DNA of 38,222 nucleotides from Deltaproteobacteria bacterium (GTDB lineage Bacteria; JAEEML01): positions 1-38,222 of the forward strand of contig JAEEML010000124.1 of assembly GCA_016283195.1 (NCBI GenBank), given 5' to 3'. A program made the translations under genes and the position numbers. Positions 7,730 through 18,000 of the stretch are shown here, piece by piece. How positions within the stretch are numbered: the first letter of the stretch is position 1; each line of letters starts with the position of its first letter. A model generated the notes under the pieces. That model was not told the origin of the DNA, ran no database searches, and was given only the letters and a program-made list of their open reading frames with translations.

Positions 7730-9044
7730 GGCAAAGTTCTCCCCTAAGTGAGTGGGTACCGATAGCGGTTATTTTTACCGTTACCAAACTCCCCGGCTTA
7801 ACATCAGCCGAAAAATGAACCAGCTTATTGCCTTCGGTGCGACCGGTAATAAGGCTTTTATCGCTTTTACTGGGCCCTTCCACCAACACTTTTAGCTCTT
7901 TTCCCAAAAGCTTTTCCATGTGCTTTTGAGAATGAATATTTTGAATTTCAACAATTTTTGTGAGCCTGGCCACCTTCTCTTTTTGCGGCACATCATCCAC
8001 TAGTTCTGCAGCTTTAGTATGCGGCCTCGGCGAGTAAGCAAAAACAAAAAGATCTGTATAATCAGCTAGTTCTACAAGAGAAGCCGTTTCCAGAAAATCG
8101 CTTTCGCTCTCGCCGGGGAAGCCAACAAGAATATCAGTGGTGAGCGCAATATCCGGCACATAAGAACGGATCATCTGCAATAAATCCAGATAATGTTCCC
8201 GCGTATAACCCCGGCCCATAGCTTTTAAAACCTTGTTGGAACCGGCTTGTACCGGCAAGTGCAGAGCCTTACAAATATTTGGCACATCAGCTATGGCCTT
8301 AACAATATCCGCGCTTAAATCTTTGGGGTGGCTGGTCATAAAGCGCAGGCGTTTAAGCCCCGGCACCTCGGCCACATAGCGCAAAAGGTCGGCAAAGGTA
8401 GCCACGCTGCCGCTGCCTTTATAGGAATTGACATTTTGCCCCAAAAGGGAAACTTCCTGCACTCCCTGCTCCGTGAGGCGCTTAACTTCGTCGTAAATAT
8501 CCTGAGCCGGGCGACTGCGCTCCGGCCCGCGCGCATAAGGCACTACGCAGTAAGCACAAAAATTATCACAGCCTTTCATTACCGTAACAAAGGCGCTAGG
8601 GCCGGTATGTGAACAGGCGGCGGGGATAAAATCATGCGCCTCTCCACACTGCGGCTCATTTGTCCACACTTTGCGCCCTTTTAAGCTGCCGCCCAAAAGC
8701 TCCGGCAAGCGGTAATAATCATTGGGGCCGACAAAATGGCTGACGGCAGTCACTTTACCCAGCAGCTCGCGCTGATGCACCTGCGCCATGCAACCGGCCA
8801 TGACAATTAGCGGCGGGTTTTCCTGCTTGGCATAGGTACCAATAAGAGAAAGGGCTTTTTGCTCGGCTTTGGCCCGCACACTGCAGGTGTTGACAATAAG
8901 CACATCGGCGCTACCTACGGCATCATCCTCACCGCCCAGGGAGACAGTGTAACCGGCAGCTTGCAAAATCTCAGCCATGCGCTCGCTGTCGCAGACATTC
9001 ATCTGGCAACCAAAGGTAATAATCTGTACATGTGGTAAATTCAT
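7722..9044 (-). CDS. miaB: tRNA-2-methylthio-N6-dimethylallyladenosine synthase
   Basis: This radical-SAM methylthiotransferase adds the 2-methylthio group to i6A37 of tRNAs that read codons starting with U. It contains the N-terminal UPF0004 domain with three cluster cysteines (FGCQMNVCDSERM, NTCSVR, AGCMAQ), the radical SAM motif GCDNFCAYCVVP at about residues 155-165, and a C-terminal TRAM-like segment. The 440-residue length is normal. An ATG overlaps the dut stop by one base (TGATG). A GTG one codon earlier at 9047 is possible but less likely. The isopentenyl transferase MiaA is not in the window. Dimethylallyl-tRNA specificity (MiaB rather than RimO or MtaB) is supported by the overall match of the N-terminal and radical SAM motifs. 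Confidence 0.95.
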   Translation of the reverse strand: MNLPHVQIITFGCQMNVCDSERMAEILQAAGYTVSLGGEDDAVGSADVLIVNTCSVRAKAEQKALSLIGTYAKQENPPLIVMAGCMAQVHQRELLGKVTAVSHFVGPNDYYRLPELLGGSLKGRKVWTNEPQCGEAHDFIPAACSHTGPSAFVTVMKGCDNFCAYCVVPYARGPERSRPAQDIYDEVKRLTEQGVQEVSLLGQNVNSYKGSGSVATFADLLRYVAEVPGLKRLRFMTSHPKDLSADIVKAIADVPNICKALHLPVQAGSNKVLKAMGRGYTREHYLDLLQMIRSYVPDIALTTDILVGFPGESESDFLETASLVELADYTDLFVFAYSPRPHTKAAELVDDVPQKEKVARLTKIVEIQNIHSQKHMEKLLGKELKVLVEGPSKSDKSLITGRTEGNKLVHFSADVKPGSLVTVKITAIGTHSLRGELCHG

Positions 9045-9499
9045 CACTCTCGCCCTGTCGAACCAAATCCGCCGCCACCGCGCTCTGTGTCATTAAGGCT
9101 CTCACTAACAATAAAATCAGCCTTCATAACCGGCGCAATCACCAGCTGAGCCACGCGCATACCGCTTTCCACAACAAAAGGTTCACGGCCAAAATTATGC
9201 AAAATAACCTTAACTTCTCCGCGATAATCGGCATCTATCGTCCCCGGACTGTTGGGGATAGTAAGATGCGCCTTCAAGGCCAGGCCACTACGCGGGCGCA
9301 CCTGCCCTTCATAGCCGGCGGGTATAGCGATAGCCAGGCCGCAAGGCACCAGAGCCGTAGCCCCGGGCTCAATAGTCATTGGGGCATCAAGGGCGGCCCT
9401 TAAATCAGCACCGGCGGCCAAAAGAGTCTTGTATTCCGGCACGCCGGCGCTAGGGTGCAAGAGCTTTACACCAATATTTACCTGCCTATTATCGTTCAT
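9044..9499 (-). CDS. dut: dUTP diphosphatase
   Basis: This 151-residue trimeric dUTPase hydrolyses dUTP to dUMP and pyrophosphate, which keeps uracil out of DNA and feeds dTMP synthesis. All five family motifs are visible: AGADLRAAL, the central RPRSGLALK with the P-loop-like serine, [13 protein letters not shown] with the catalytic Asp, RVAQLVIAP, and the flexible C-terminal [13 protein letters not shown] arm that closes over the substrate. The length is standard. The ATG overlaps the rocD stop as ATGA, with AAGGAAA upstream, and its own stop overlaps the miaB start. The assignment is firm. Confidence 0.96.
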   Translation of the reverse strand: MNDNRQVNIGVKLLHPSAGVPEYKTLLAAGADLRAALDAPMTIEPGATALVPCGLAIAIPAGYEGQVRPRSGLALKAHLTIPNSPGTIDADYRGEVKVILHNFGREPFVVESGMRVAQLVIAPVMKADFIVSESLNDTERGGGGFGSTGRE

Positions 9500-10707
9500 A
9501 GATTTCCTTGTAATACCGGCACAATACGTTCAAGAGCCCAATCGAGCTCCTCTTTGGTGATAATGAGCGGCGGCGCAAAGCGAATGACATTTTCATGAGT
9601 CTCTTTGCACAGCATTCCGGCTTTTTGCAAAGCCTCGCAGAAGCGCCTGGCCCCGCCGGCATTTTCTTCCAAAACCACGCCGATAAAGAGCCCTTTCCCG
9701 CGAATACATTTCACATAAGGGCTCTTAATGGCCATGAGTTTTTCTTTAAAATAGGCCCCAAGTTCTGCTGAGCGCTCGCTTAATTTTTCTTCTTTGAAAA
9801 CTTCGATAGCCGCGAGGCCCACCGCCGCCGCCAGCGGGTTGCCACCAAAAGTGGAGCCATGCTCGCCCGGCTGATAAAGCCCCATGATAGCCCGGCTGGA
9901 GACAACAGCCGAAACGGGATAGACACCGCCGCCCAGCGCTTTACCTAAAATAAAGACATCAGGCTGCACATTTTCGTGCTGGCAGGCAAAATCTTTGCCG
10001 CTGCGCCCAAAACCGCTTTGAATTTCATCGGCCATAAAGAGCACATTATTTTTTTCGCAGAGTTTTTTGGCTCCGGCTAAAAAGCCCTCCGGCGGCACCA
10101 CCACTCCGGCCTCACCCTGAATAGGCTCCACCAAAAAGGCGGCGGTGTTAGGAGTAATGGTCTTTTCCAAAGCCGCTAAATCACCATAGGGAATAGATTT
10201 AAAACCGGGCGTAAAAGGCGCAAATGGGTCTTTATATTCCGGCTCGCTGGAAAAGCTGATAATGGAAATGGTGCGCCCGTGGAAATTGCCATCGCAAACA
10301 ATAATTTCCGCTTTATCGTGCGGCACTTTTTTAACTTCATAAGCCCACTTGCGAGCCAGTTTGAGCGCTGTTTCCACCGCCTCGGCCCCGGAATTCATGG
10401 GCAGAACCATCTCCATGCCGCAAAGCTCGGCCACCTTCTCACAAAACTCACCCAGCTTATCATTGTAAAAAGCGCGGGAAGTAAGGGTTATTTTATCCAG
10501 CTGGTCTTTCAAAGCAGCAATGATTTTTGGATGACGGTGCCCCTGATTAAGAGCACTGTAACAAGAGAGGAAATCGAGATAACGTTTGCCATCGACATCG
10601 GTCACCCACACGCCCTCCCCCTTTGTGAGGACAACCGGCAACGGTTTATAATTGTGAGCGCCAAATTTTTCTGTTTGTTCCATAATAGCAGCTGAATTAG
10701 TCATCAT
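9496..10707 (-). CDS. rocD: ornithine aminotransferase
   Basis: This PLP-dependent class III aminotransferase of about 403 residues converts ornithine and 2-oxoglutarate to glutamate-5-semialdehyde and glutamate, linking arginine and proline metabolism. It shows the RocD N-terminus ([20 protein letters not shown]), [12 protein letters not shown], the HGRT motif, the PLP-contacting [11 protein letters not shown] and the Schiff-base lysine in [12 protein letters not shown]. These fit ornithine aminotransferase better than acetylornithine aminotransferase. Two ATG codons are adjacent (10707 and 10704), and the AAGGAG site is better spaced for the second. It is the first gene of the minus-strand run and is followed by dut with a 4-nt overlap. 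Confidence 0.93.
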   Translation of the reverse strand: MMTNSAAIMEQTEKFGAHNYKPLPVVLTKGEGVWVTDVDGKRYLDFLSCYSALNQGHRHPKIIAALKDQLDKITLTSRAFYNDKLGEFCEKVAELCGMEMVLPMNSGAEAVETALKLARKWAYEVKKVPHDKAEIIVCDGNFHGRTISIISFSSEPEYKDPFAPFTPGFKSIPYGDLAALEKTITPNTAAFLVEPIQGEAGVVVPPEGFLAGAKKLCEKNNVLFMADEIQSGFGRSGKDFACQHENVQPDVFILGKALGGGVYPVSAVVSSRAIMGLYQPGEHGSTFGGNPLAAAVGLAAIEVFKEEKLSERSAELGAYFKEKLMAIKSPYVKCIRGKGLFIGVVLEENAGGARRFCEALQKAGMLCKETHENVIRFAPPLIITKEELDWALERIVPVLQGNL

Positions 10708-10723
10708 ATCTCCTTTTCAAAAC

Positions 10724-10739
10724 GGTGCCACCCGGCACC
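10724..10739 (-). promoter_or_regulatory. rocD: GC-rich hairpin in the rocD leader (possible attenuator or terminator)
   Basis: On the minus strand a perfect 6-bp stem GGTGCC/GGCACC with a 4-nt loop is followed directly by GTTTTG and, a few bases later, by the rocD ribosome binding site. It resembles a weak intrinsic terminator placed inside the leader. It could end transcription from the upstream protease gene or attenuate rocD. The T-run is short, so the call is tentative. The rest of the gap 10740-10849 is AT-rich and I found no convincing promoter there. Confidence 0.3.
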
Positions 10740-10849
10740 CGCCTCTTGCTATCACAAGATGCACTTTTAGTCCATTATGTTCTAACTTGCCGCCCAAGCG
10801 GTTAAGAGGTAAGTCTATAAAATTTAACAAATTATTGTATTTTATCTAT

Positions 10850-12568
10850 TTAGACAAATTGGCGTTTTTTCATAAATAAAAGGATAAGAGCCAGTAAAGC
10901 GCCTAGCCCCGTTTCACCGCCGGCATTGCACCCCTTCTTTTTACTGTTATTCGGGTCGCGGCAATCGGCATCACAAGCGCAATCGCACTTTTTACTCACA
11001 TCACAGGTACAGGGACATTCCGGGTCACATGGGCAATCACTCGAACAGGCGGTATCTATATCACATGCACAAATCTGGCTATTGTTATTATTTTGTTCCG
11101 GTTCATCATCAGTAGTCTCGTCTTGGGCTTCTTCCTTAAAACAAACATTATTAACACATTCCGCACCATCTTCACAGCCGCCACAATCGCAACCCGCAAT
11201 TTCGCCGCAGTTTCTGGCTGCGCAAATAGATTCACAGCCGTTGTCATAGGGCATACAGCCTTCATTAACAGCGCAAGTATCAACATGAGTGCAGAGTTTG
11301 TAGCATTTTTCTTCTTCATCACCTACACAATAGCCAATACCGTCATCACTTGAATTACACCAATAATCTCCATTAATATCACATTCAGTGTGATTATTTT
11401 CCACGCAGAAAGAGTTATAACTGCCCTCCAAATTGCTTGGAACCGGCATACAATATGAGCTGCTGTCAGAAGCGGAACAAGGTTCCGGTTTACATGGGGT
11501 TAAACAGACCGAACCCATTGTTTCTTTATAACAAATCTTGCCATCGCTACAATCGGCGTTAGTTATACATTTTGTGCCGCCCAGCGCATTCCAAGCTTCA
11601 TATGATATGCACACACCACCTCTGCCGGCCGGCTTTTTCTCGCACTTACTGGTGGCAGTATTACATTCCATGCCATAGTCGCAATTGCCGCAGAAGCAAG
11701 CGCCGCTTTGGCCACATTCTTTATTGGCACAGGCAGCTTTGCAAGTGGGATTATCATATTCATTGACAAAGCTTCTTATCCAGTCTTCGTGGATATCAAC
11801 CGGTGTATAGCTGGAAACATAAGCATAGTTTTCACCGGTGGAAAGCACACCGGCTACCCGCACGCCGTCACCATAATCATAAAGTAGCGGTGAGCCGGAA
11901 TCACCTTGCAAAGTACCTTTTTTACCATAACCGATAACAGCCAGCTGGCCGCTGAAATAGCCAAAACAATCAAGTGTTACCCAGTAGCGCTGGCTATTAT
12001 TACTGTATTCATCTTCCGGATCGGTTTTTCCATAGCCGACAGATTGCACTTCATGGCCGATAATATCACTCACACCGCCACTTTTTATCTCTATTTTGGT
12101 GGTAGTATTTTCGGGCTCCTCCAAAATCAAAATGGCAATATCATCGTTAAAATCTTTAAGATAATCTTTGAAATATACTTCGCTCACATAGAGAATTTTA
12201 TCAGGTTGGGAATAATCTGAGCCAATAATAACGTAAATATTATCCGCATCAACCTCTTTGTTCTCATCATAAACACAATGCGCGGCAGTCAGCACCACAT
12301 GTGGCGAAATAAGTGTGCCAGTGCAAGAGCCGGCATATAAATACCCATTATTTTCAAATTCTGAGTAAATAGCCACAATGCTGTCTATTTGTTTAGCAGT
12401 GAGATTGGTATAAAGTGTTGGCTCAAGCTCACCATTAAAAATAGGCTGGTTTATACTCTCGGTGTTTTTAATCTTTTGCAATTCCGGCAAATTACCGGTG
12501 CTTTCGTTCTTACAGCCGGAGCTAAAAAAGAGCGCACTCATAATGAAGTACAAAAAGCATTTCTTCAT
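10850..12568 (-). CDS. trypsin-like serine protease lipoprotein with cysteine-rich region and MYXO-CTERM-like tail
   Basis: This 572-residue secreted protease starts with a lipoprotein signal peptide (lipobox SSGC, acylated C19). The S1 peptidase domain spans about residues 43-272 and has the full catalytic triad: H97 in LTAAHC, D143 in NDDIAIL and S224 in GDSGSP. An IFNG sequence at residue 43 suggests activation by cleavage. Residues about 275-545 hold many cysteines in EGF-like or VWC-like spacing, finishing with a run of CxC and CxCxC repeats. The C-terminus (from about 543) is Lys-rich, then GCNAGG, a hydrophobic helix and KKRQFV. That order (Cys, transmembrane, basic) is the layout of MYXO-CTERM sorting tags in Myxococcota. 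The gene follows the Yip1-like gene by 30 nt, with a strong GGGGAGGGG ribosome binding site. Substrate unknown. Confidence 0.85.
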   Translation of the reverse strand: MKKCFLYFIMSALFFSSGCKNESTGNLPELQKIKNTESINQPIFNGELEPTLYTNLTAKQIDSIVAIYSEFENNGYLYAGSCTGTLISPHVVLTAAHCVYDENKEVDADNIYVIIGSDYSQPDKILYVSEVYFKDYLKDFNDDIAILILEEPENTTTKIEIKSGGVSDIIGHEVQSVGYGKTDPEDEYSNNSQRYWVTLDCFGYFSGQLAVIGYGKKGTLQGDSGSPLLYDYGDGVRVAGVLSTGENYAYVSSYTPVDIHEDWIRSFVNEYDNPTCKAACANKECGQSGACFCGNCDYGMECNTATSKCEKKPAGRGGVCISYEAWNALGGTKCITNADCSDGKICYKETMGSVCLTPCKPEPCSASDSSSYCMPVPSNLEGSYNSFCVENNHTECDINGDYWCNSSDDGIGYCVGDEEEKCYKLCTHVDTCAVNEGCMPYDNGCESICAARNCGEIAGCDCGGCEDGAECVNNVCFKEEAQDETTDDEPEQNNNNSQICACDIDTACSSDCPCDPECPCTCDVSKKCDCACDADCRDPNNSKKKGCNAGGETGLGALLALILLFMKKRQFV

Positions 12569-12598
12569 TTTCCCCTCCCCACAAAAAAATTAAAGTAT

Positions 12599-13543
12599 TT
12601 AAAGAGCCAAAAGCCTTGTAAGCCCCATCATTAAATTAATAACCAAAGCGCCGCCGCCGATAAAAGTCATCAAAGAGAGCGGCAAGGCCAAAAGAAAATT
12701 TATGCGATATGCCGCCACAATGGCAATAAGTAATATTGCCGGTATTATCAAAATAGCAGTGCCGAAAATCGGAGGAATAAAGGCCAAAAGCAAAACTGTG
12801 GAAGAATAAGCCACCACCCGCAAAGTGTGGAAGTAGCCCATATTATCTATGCGGAGGAGCCATAAAAAACTCTGCAAAACAATAGCTAACAAATAAGTTG
12901 GCAAAAGAGCCCAAAATGGGGTAATTGCCCAGAGAAAAAGCATAAAATTCTGCAACTTATCCATGCCGCCGAAAGTTTCTTTTATCACTTCTTCGGCATT
13001 GGGCAGTGCGGCCGTTAAAGCAGCTGGGTCGGAGATAAGCAGGTAATACTGCGTCCCCAAAGTAAAAGCAAAGTAGATAAACCAAAGAATATAGCTGTAA
13101 TGCAAGGGTGCCATGCTGTAAGTATCGGGGAGCGTGGCAAAAAAACGCGTGGGGCGAAAAAAAGCATCGCGCGCGGTGAGGAGGAAGCGTTTCCAGATGG
13201 GCTTATCTCTGTTTTCCCATTCCGGCGTTATCATCTCAATATCCGCATGCTGCTCGGATATTGGCCCGGCGGTTACGTTCTGCCCGGCCTCTTTAGTTAC
13301 TTCACCTGCCTCCGGTTGAGGCTCGGCGGCTGTTACCGCTTCAGCGGTATTCTCGGTAATATCTACAGCCGGAGCAGCTAATTTTTCCTCCGGCTTTAGA
13401 TCCGCATTGGCCGGGGAAGGCGTATTCTCTGCGGCAAGCACAGCCGGCGCCGCGCGATTAAATACCGGCTTGCCGCAAAAGGGGCAATCTATCAGCCCGT
13501 ATGCCTCCGGGGTAAATTCTTTATGACAATGCGGACAATTCAA
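12599..13543 (-). CDS. zinc-ribbon Yip1-like multispanning membrane protein
   Basis: This 314-residue protein has an N-terminal zinc ribbon (C3, C6, C20, C23), an Ala/Glu/Pro-rich linker (about 30-105), and a Yip1-like C-terminal domain (about 110-314). The C-terminal domain begins with ARDAFFRPTRFFATLP and has five or so hydrophobic helices. Bacterial Yip1-domain proteins are inner-membrane proteins of unknown role. The start codon is TTG at 13543, preceded by AGGTG. It is favoured because the first zinc-binding cysteine is residue 3 and no upstream ATG or GTG fits. It lies 23 nt after the TPR lipoprotein gene and 30 nt before the protease gene, so it is probably in the same operon. Confidence 0.7.
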   Translation of the reverse strand: MNCPHCHKEFTPEAYGLIDCPFCGKPVFNRAAPAVLAAENTPSPANADLKPEEKLAAPAVDITENTAEAVTAAEPQPEAGEVTKEAGQNVTAGPISEQHADIEMITPEWENRDKPIWKRFLLTARDAFFRPTRFFATLPDTYSMAPLHYSYILWFIYFAFTLGTQYYLLISDPAALTAALPNAEEVIKETFGGMDKLQNFMLFLWAITPFWALLPTYLLAIVLQSFLWLLRIDNMGYFHTLRVVAYSSTVLLLAFIPPIFGTAILIIPAILLIAIVAAYRINFLLALPLSLMTFIGGGALVINLMMGLTRLLAL

Positions 13544-13566
13544 AATACACCTCTTTTGCCTAGCAC

Positions 13567-15033
13567 TTACTCCGGCGCATCCGCATTTTCAGCGGGTGAA
13601 TTATTCTCGCCTTCTTCGGCACCTTCGGCGGCCGGGCTCTGCTCAGCGCCATTTTCTTTGGCCGCTTCGGCCGCTTTCCTGGCCTCTTCTTCCTGCTCGG
13701 CCTTTATGCGCCGCTCGCGTTCTTCACGCTTACGCATACGTTCCAAGCGCTTTTCCTCATTGGCAATATCTTTTTTAGCCCATTCTATATAGCCGTCTAT
13801 AACTTTGCGCTCGGCGGCCGACGGTGAAGCAATTTGTAAATATTTTTGCAAATATTCTATGGCCTTATTTGATTTAGGAATAAGTGTTAAGTCTTCAACT
13901 TCATTATCAAAATACAAAAGGCCAAGATTATAAATAACTTCCTTGTTTTGCGGATCTTTCTCCTGCACTTTGCGGTAAGCTTCCAGCGCTTTGGCATATT
14001 CGCCGGTAAAACGGTAGGCATTGCCCAGTTCCAAAATAATATTGGGATCATCCGGGCGCATGGAATAAGCCAGTTTTATATTTTCAAGAGCCTTTTCGGC
14101 ATCGCCTTGTGTGCGCAGTAAGGTGCTGGAATTTAAAAGCAAAGCCGGGTTATCAGGTTGCAAAAATACCGCTTCTTTGAGAGCATATAAAGCCTCAGGA
14201 TAGCGCTCGTTTTGCAAACGCACAAAAGCTTGCAAATTAAAGGCTGCGGCGTTTTTAGGGTCGATATTGATTACCTGGTCGGCAGCAAAAGAGGCAAGTT
14301 CATATTTTTTTTGCTTATAATATACCTTGCCCAAATTGAGCATGGCATTGATATCTTTTTCATCTTTTTTGAGAATGGAAAGAGCTATTTTTTCACCCTC
14401 ATCAAGGCGGCCCATGCTGATATAAAGAGCCGCTTTTTGATTCAAAAGCGCCAGACAATCCGGCAGAGCTCTAAGGCCGTCTTCAATAGTTCGCTCAGCT
14501 TCATCAAGGCGATTCTGCTCTCTCAAAAGCACCACCAGAGTAACGCGGGCCCACTCGTTTTTAGGGTAAGCGGAAATCATAGTAGAAAGCATGCGCTCCG
14601 CCCCTTTGAAGTCACCCTTATTTTGCAATAAAAGCGCCACATTGTGCATAGCGGCTTCGGAATTGGGCTCTTCGCGCAAAATGGCCTGATAAGCAGCCAA
14701 AGCTTTGTCCGGGTCGGAACTTATTTGTTCTTGGGCAGCTCTGTGCGCCGGTGAATAGATATCCGGCTTGGGCTTTTCCGGCTCTTTGGGGGCATCGGTG
14801 GCTGTGTCAGCGGCTCCGCCTTCTGCTCCCGGCTCGGCGGCACTTGGCAGCTCACCACTCGCGCCGGCCGGAGTAGCCGCGTTTTGGCCATTTTCCGGCT
14901 CCTTTGCCCCGCTATCACCCTCTGCAGTTGCTGCCGGGGTAGCTGCTGCTGGCGCGAGCGGCTCGGCAGCTTTCGGCATACAGGCTGCCAAACTCACACA
15001 AATAAGCATATTTGCAAAATTACGCCACTTCAT
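13567..15033 (-). CDS. TPR lipoprotein (GltE/AglT-like in layout)
   Basis: This 488-residue protein has a lipobox (LAAC, acylated C18) and a low-complexity Ala/Pro/Glu linker (to about 90). Roughly nine TPR units follow (about 95-400), with typical YNLGLLYF and ALEAYRKVQEKDP helices. The end is a highly charged Arg/Glu/Ala coil (about 420-488). Residue after the Cys is Met, so outer-membrane sorting is likely but not proven. In Myxococcus the outer-membrane TPR lipoprotein of the gliding/sporulation machinery (AglT/GltE) has a similar plan and also sits next to a giant TPR protein. Here the upstream 1266-residue TPR gene overlaps it by ATGA. The homology to GltE is inference from architecture and context. 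Confidence 0.72.
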   Translation of the reverse strand: MKWRNFANMLICVSLAACMPKAAEPLAPAAATPAATAEGDSGAKEPENGQNAATPAGASGELPSAAEPGAEGGAADTATDAPKEPEKPKPDIYSPAHRAAQEQISSDPDKALAAYQAILREEPNSEAAMHNVALLLQNKGDFKGAERMLSTMISAYPKNEWARVTLVVLLREQNRLDEAERTIEDGLRALPDCLALLNQKAALYISMGRLDEGEKIALSILKKDEKDINAMLNLGKVYYKQKKYELASFAADQVINIDPKNAAAFNLQAFVRLQNERYPEALYALKEAVFLQPDNPALLLNSSTLLRTQGDAEKALENIKLAYSMRPDDPNIILELGNAYRFTGEYAKALEAYRKVQEKDPQNKEVIYNLGLLYFDNEVEDLTLIPKSNKAIEYLQKYLQIASPSAAERKVIDGYIEWAKKDIANEEKRLERMRKREERERRIKAEQEEEARKAAEAAKENGAEQSPAAEGAEEGENNSPAENADAPE

Positions 15034-18000
15034 TGGATCACCAGGCTATCTAAATAACTGGGCTCATAAGCATCGCCGTTTGCGCCGCCGGAGCTGCTGT
15101 CACTTTCGGCCGGTGGCGGCGCAACCGGCGCCGGGGCGCCGGCAGAGGAACCTGATCCGGCCATGGGATCCGGCGCCCCGGGAATAAAGGGCTGCGGATT
15201 GCTATTTTTATTTTCCGCCGGCGGCGGCTCTTCTTGCTGTGTTTCCTCGGCCGGCGGCTCCGGAGCACTTTCTGCCGGCACATCGGCTGCTACCGGCGGT
15301 TCCGTTTCTGCTGCCGGCGGCGGCGCCGGCACCGGGGCCATCGGCGCTGCTTCAGCTTGAGCCGGCGCCGGCTCCTGGCTGTCTTGAGCAGCCGCACCTT
15401 CTTCGGCCGCTTGTTTTTCCTGGGCTATTTCCTGAGCGGCCTCACGTGCGGCCGCCTCCGCTGCTTCTCTGGCGGCTTCTTCTTCGGCGGCCGCTTCCGC
15501 CGCAGCTTTGGCTTCCTCCTCCTTACGTGCTTTCTCGGCCGCTTCGGCTCGCCCCTCTTGCAACATAAGGCCCAGAGATTGCGTCTCACCATTAGCCATA
15601 ATAATACCGGTATCAATATTCATAGGATCAAAGTAAGTAAGGCTCTTGGGCTCTTTTTCCAAAGGATACTCTTCCGGGCTCAAATAATTGAGTCGCACCT
15701 GCGCCTCTTTTGTCCACTTATTGGCCACTTTGTATTCACGCGCCCGTTCAAGTACCCCGAGAAAAGCGGCCACCGCCATCTCCAAACCTGGAGTAGCCAG
15801 GGTTTCTTGCAAATTGGCGGCATACTCAATACAGAGTTCTTCCACATCCATGCCGCTCTGGCGGGCCAATTTTTTAAAGTCTGTCGGACACTCGGCACCC
15901 ACAATTGTATCCACCATGTTCTGGCGCAAAATACCGATAGTCACCATGGCGGCCAAAGCCCATTCCAAATGTTTATATTCAAGAACTTGATTATAGCGTT
16001 TTTCCAGCTCACCGCGCACTTTAGCTTTTTTCAGCAAAATATTCTTTTGTTGATCGCCGGTGCCGGTAATCTTCATAGCCTCATACGCCGGTCTATCGAG
16101 TTCCACCAAAAGGAACTGCGCCTGCGCGGCAAAAGCCACGGCCGCCTCCTTCTCTGTCAGTTTGGCAAAAGAAGAAATAACAAGTTGCAACTCTTTTTTG
16201 TATTTATCAGGCTGTTTCAGCTTTTTATAAGCCAGAGCCAAACCCAAATGAGCTTGCACAATTCTCTTGCCCTGGTCGGGAGTGCGGGAATAGCGCTTTA
16301 TAAAATCTTGATAACTGGTAACAACCTTCTTCATATCGCCGATTTTTTCATAAAGCTCGGCCACGCGATAATAGGCATCAGCCGCATCTTCGCGATCTTT
16401 AAAGAGTTTGCAATACATCTCATAATGCTGAATTGCCCGCTTATATTGCTGGGTATTTTCCATGGTAATAGCGGCATTATAAAGAGCATCGGCCCGTTTG
16501 GGACTCTTGGGGTAATTGTTCACCAGGTTCATATTGGCAGCAATAGCGCCCTCAAAATCAAAGAAGCGCTCCGAGTTCCAACCAACGCGGAAAACAGCGT
16601 TATCAGCCAGCGGCGATTTGGGATATTCCTTATAAAGGCGTTCGTACATGCGCGTAGCTGTTTCAAAGCGATTGGCTTTTTCATAAGCAATAGCCGCATT
16701 ATTAAGGGCCCGGTCTTCATACTCATTGCCCTTCATATCGCCAACCAGGCGCAGATATTCTTCCGCCGCCTCATCATATTGACCGGCGCTGTCGAGCTCC
16801 AAAGCATGCATAAAAATAGCGCCGACTTTATACTTTTTGAGCTCATCTTTATAAGTAGCGGAAACAGCGGTTAAATTGCGTTTTAAAATTTCATCAACTG
16901 TGCTTTCAACAAGCACCCATTTCTCTTCAATCATGTAGCTTTCAATAAGTAAATTAGCAGCAAATTCAGCTACTTTGTGATCAGGATAATTATCAATAAC
17001 CCGCCAAAAACGCTTGCGGGCCTCAGGGAAGCGGTCATGGGCAAAGAATATTTGCGCAGCATTATATTCTGTAGTGGCAGCCGACTCGCTATCTTTAACT
17101 TTCCGCACATATATATCACTGGATTTAATCAACTTTTTATAAATAGTATCCAGCTTTTTCGGCACTATTTTGGCTCCCACCGGACGGTCGGTACTGGTCA
17201 CCACTTTTAAGGGCTCCCGCTCGCCTTTTATCTCTTCCAGTTTTAGCTCGTTTTCATAGGCCAAAACGGCACTTAGTGCTGCCGGCTCAAGAAATTTAGT
17301 ATCGTTATCGGAGTCGCGCACCCAGGAGAAAAGGTCGGCCGCTTGCAAATATTTAAAGGAATAGTAAAGACAATCGGCATAATAGAATTTTAATTCATAA
17401 AGTTGTCTATCGCTGGGGAAGCGCTCCAAATACTCGCCATAACTATCGGCAGCCAGGCCGTATTCCTGGCTGGCCAGCTCCAACTGCCCGGCCTCTTTAA
17501 AAGCCTGGGCCTGATTATGGTGAAATTGAGCAGCCGAAAGCAGCGACATACTGGTGAGTTCTTCGGCTTTTCTGATTACCGGGTCGTTATAACGATGCTT
17601 ATTATACCACTCGCTACCCGGTGAATAATTCTTTACCAAAACCTCACGCGCTTTGGTCGCCGCCTCAAAATCACGTTGTTTTTCATAGGCTTTTACTATT
17701 TTATCCTGCACCACAGGTGATTCTGGATCCAGAGGATAATGAGCCTGAATATATTCATATACTTCAATGGCATTTGGGTATTTTGTTTGGTCATAATAAA
17801 TATCGCCAAGAGCATAATAAACTTCTCTGGCGTAGGCCCGATCGCCAATGGAGGAAAAATAGTCTATAAGTTTTTTAAGAGAGCCCCATTCCTCTTCGGC
17901 AAAGGATATAGCCACATATTGAATGGCTTCGGGCCTAAGCTCCGAACCTCTGCCGGTGCCCTTCTCTTCCTGCTCGGCAGCAAAATCAATGAGTTTTATA

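Noticed and set aside
10790-10801. CCGC-CCAA-GCGG hairpin after the protease gene as a terminator
   Set aside because: The stem is only 4 bp and neither strand has a following T-run.
15234-16874. Long plus-strand reading frame of 546 codons
   Set aside because: It lies antisense to the giant TPR gene, has low-complexity His/Phe/Leu/Arg composition with no domain, and no ribosome binding site. It is a product of the biased codon use of the real gene.
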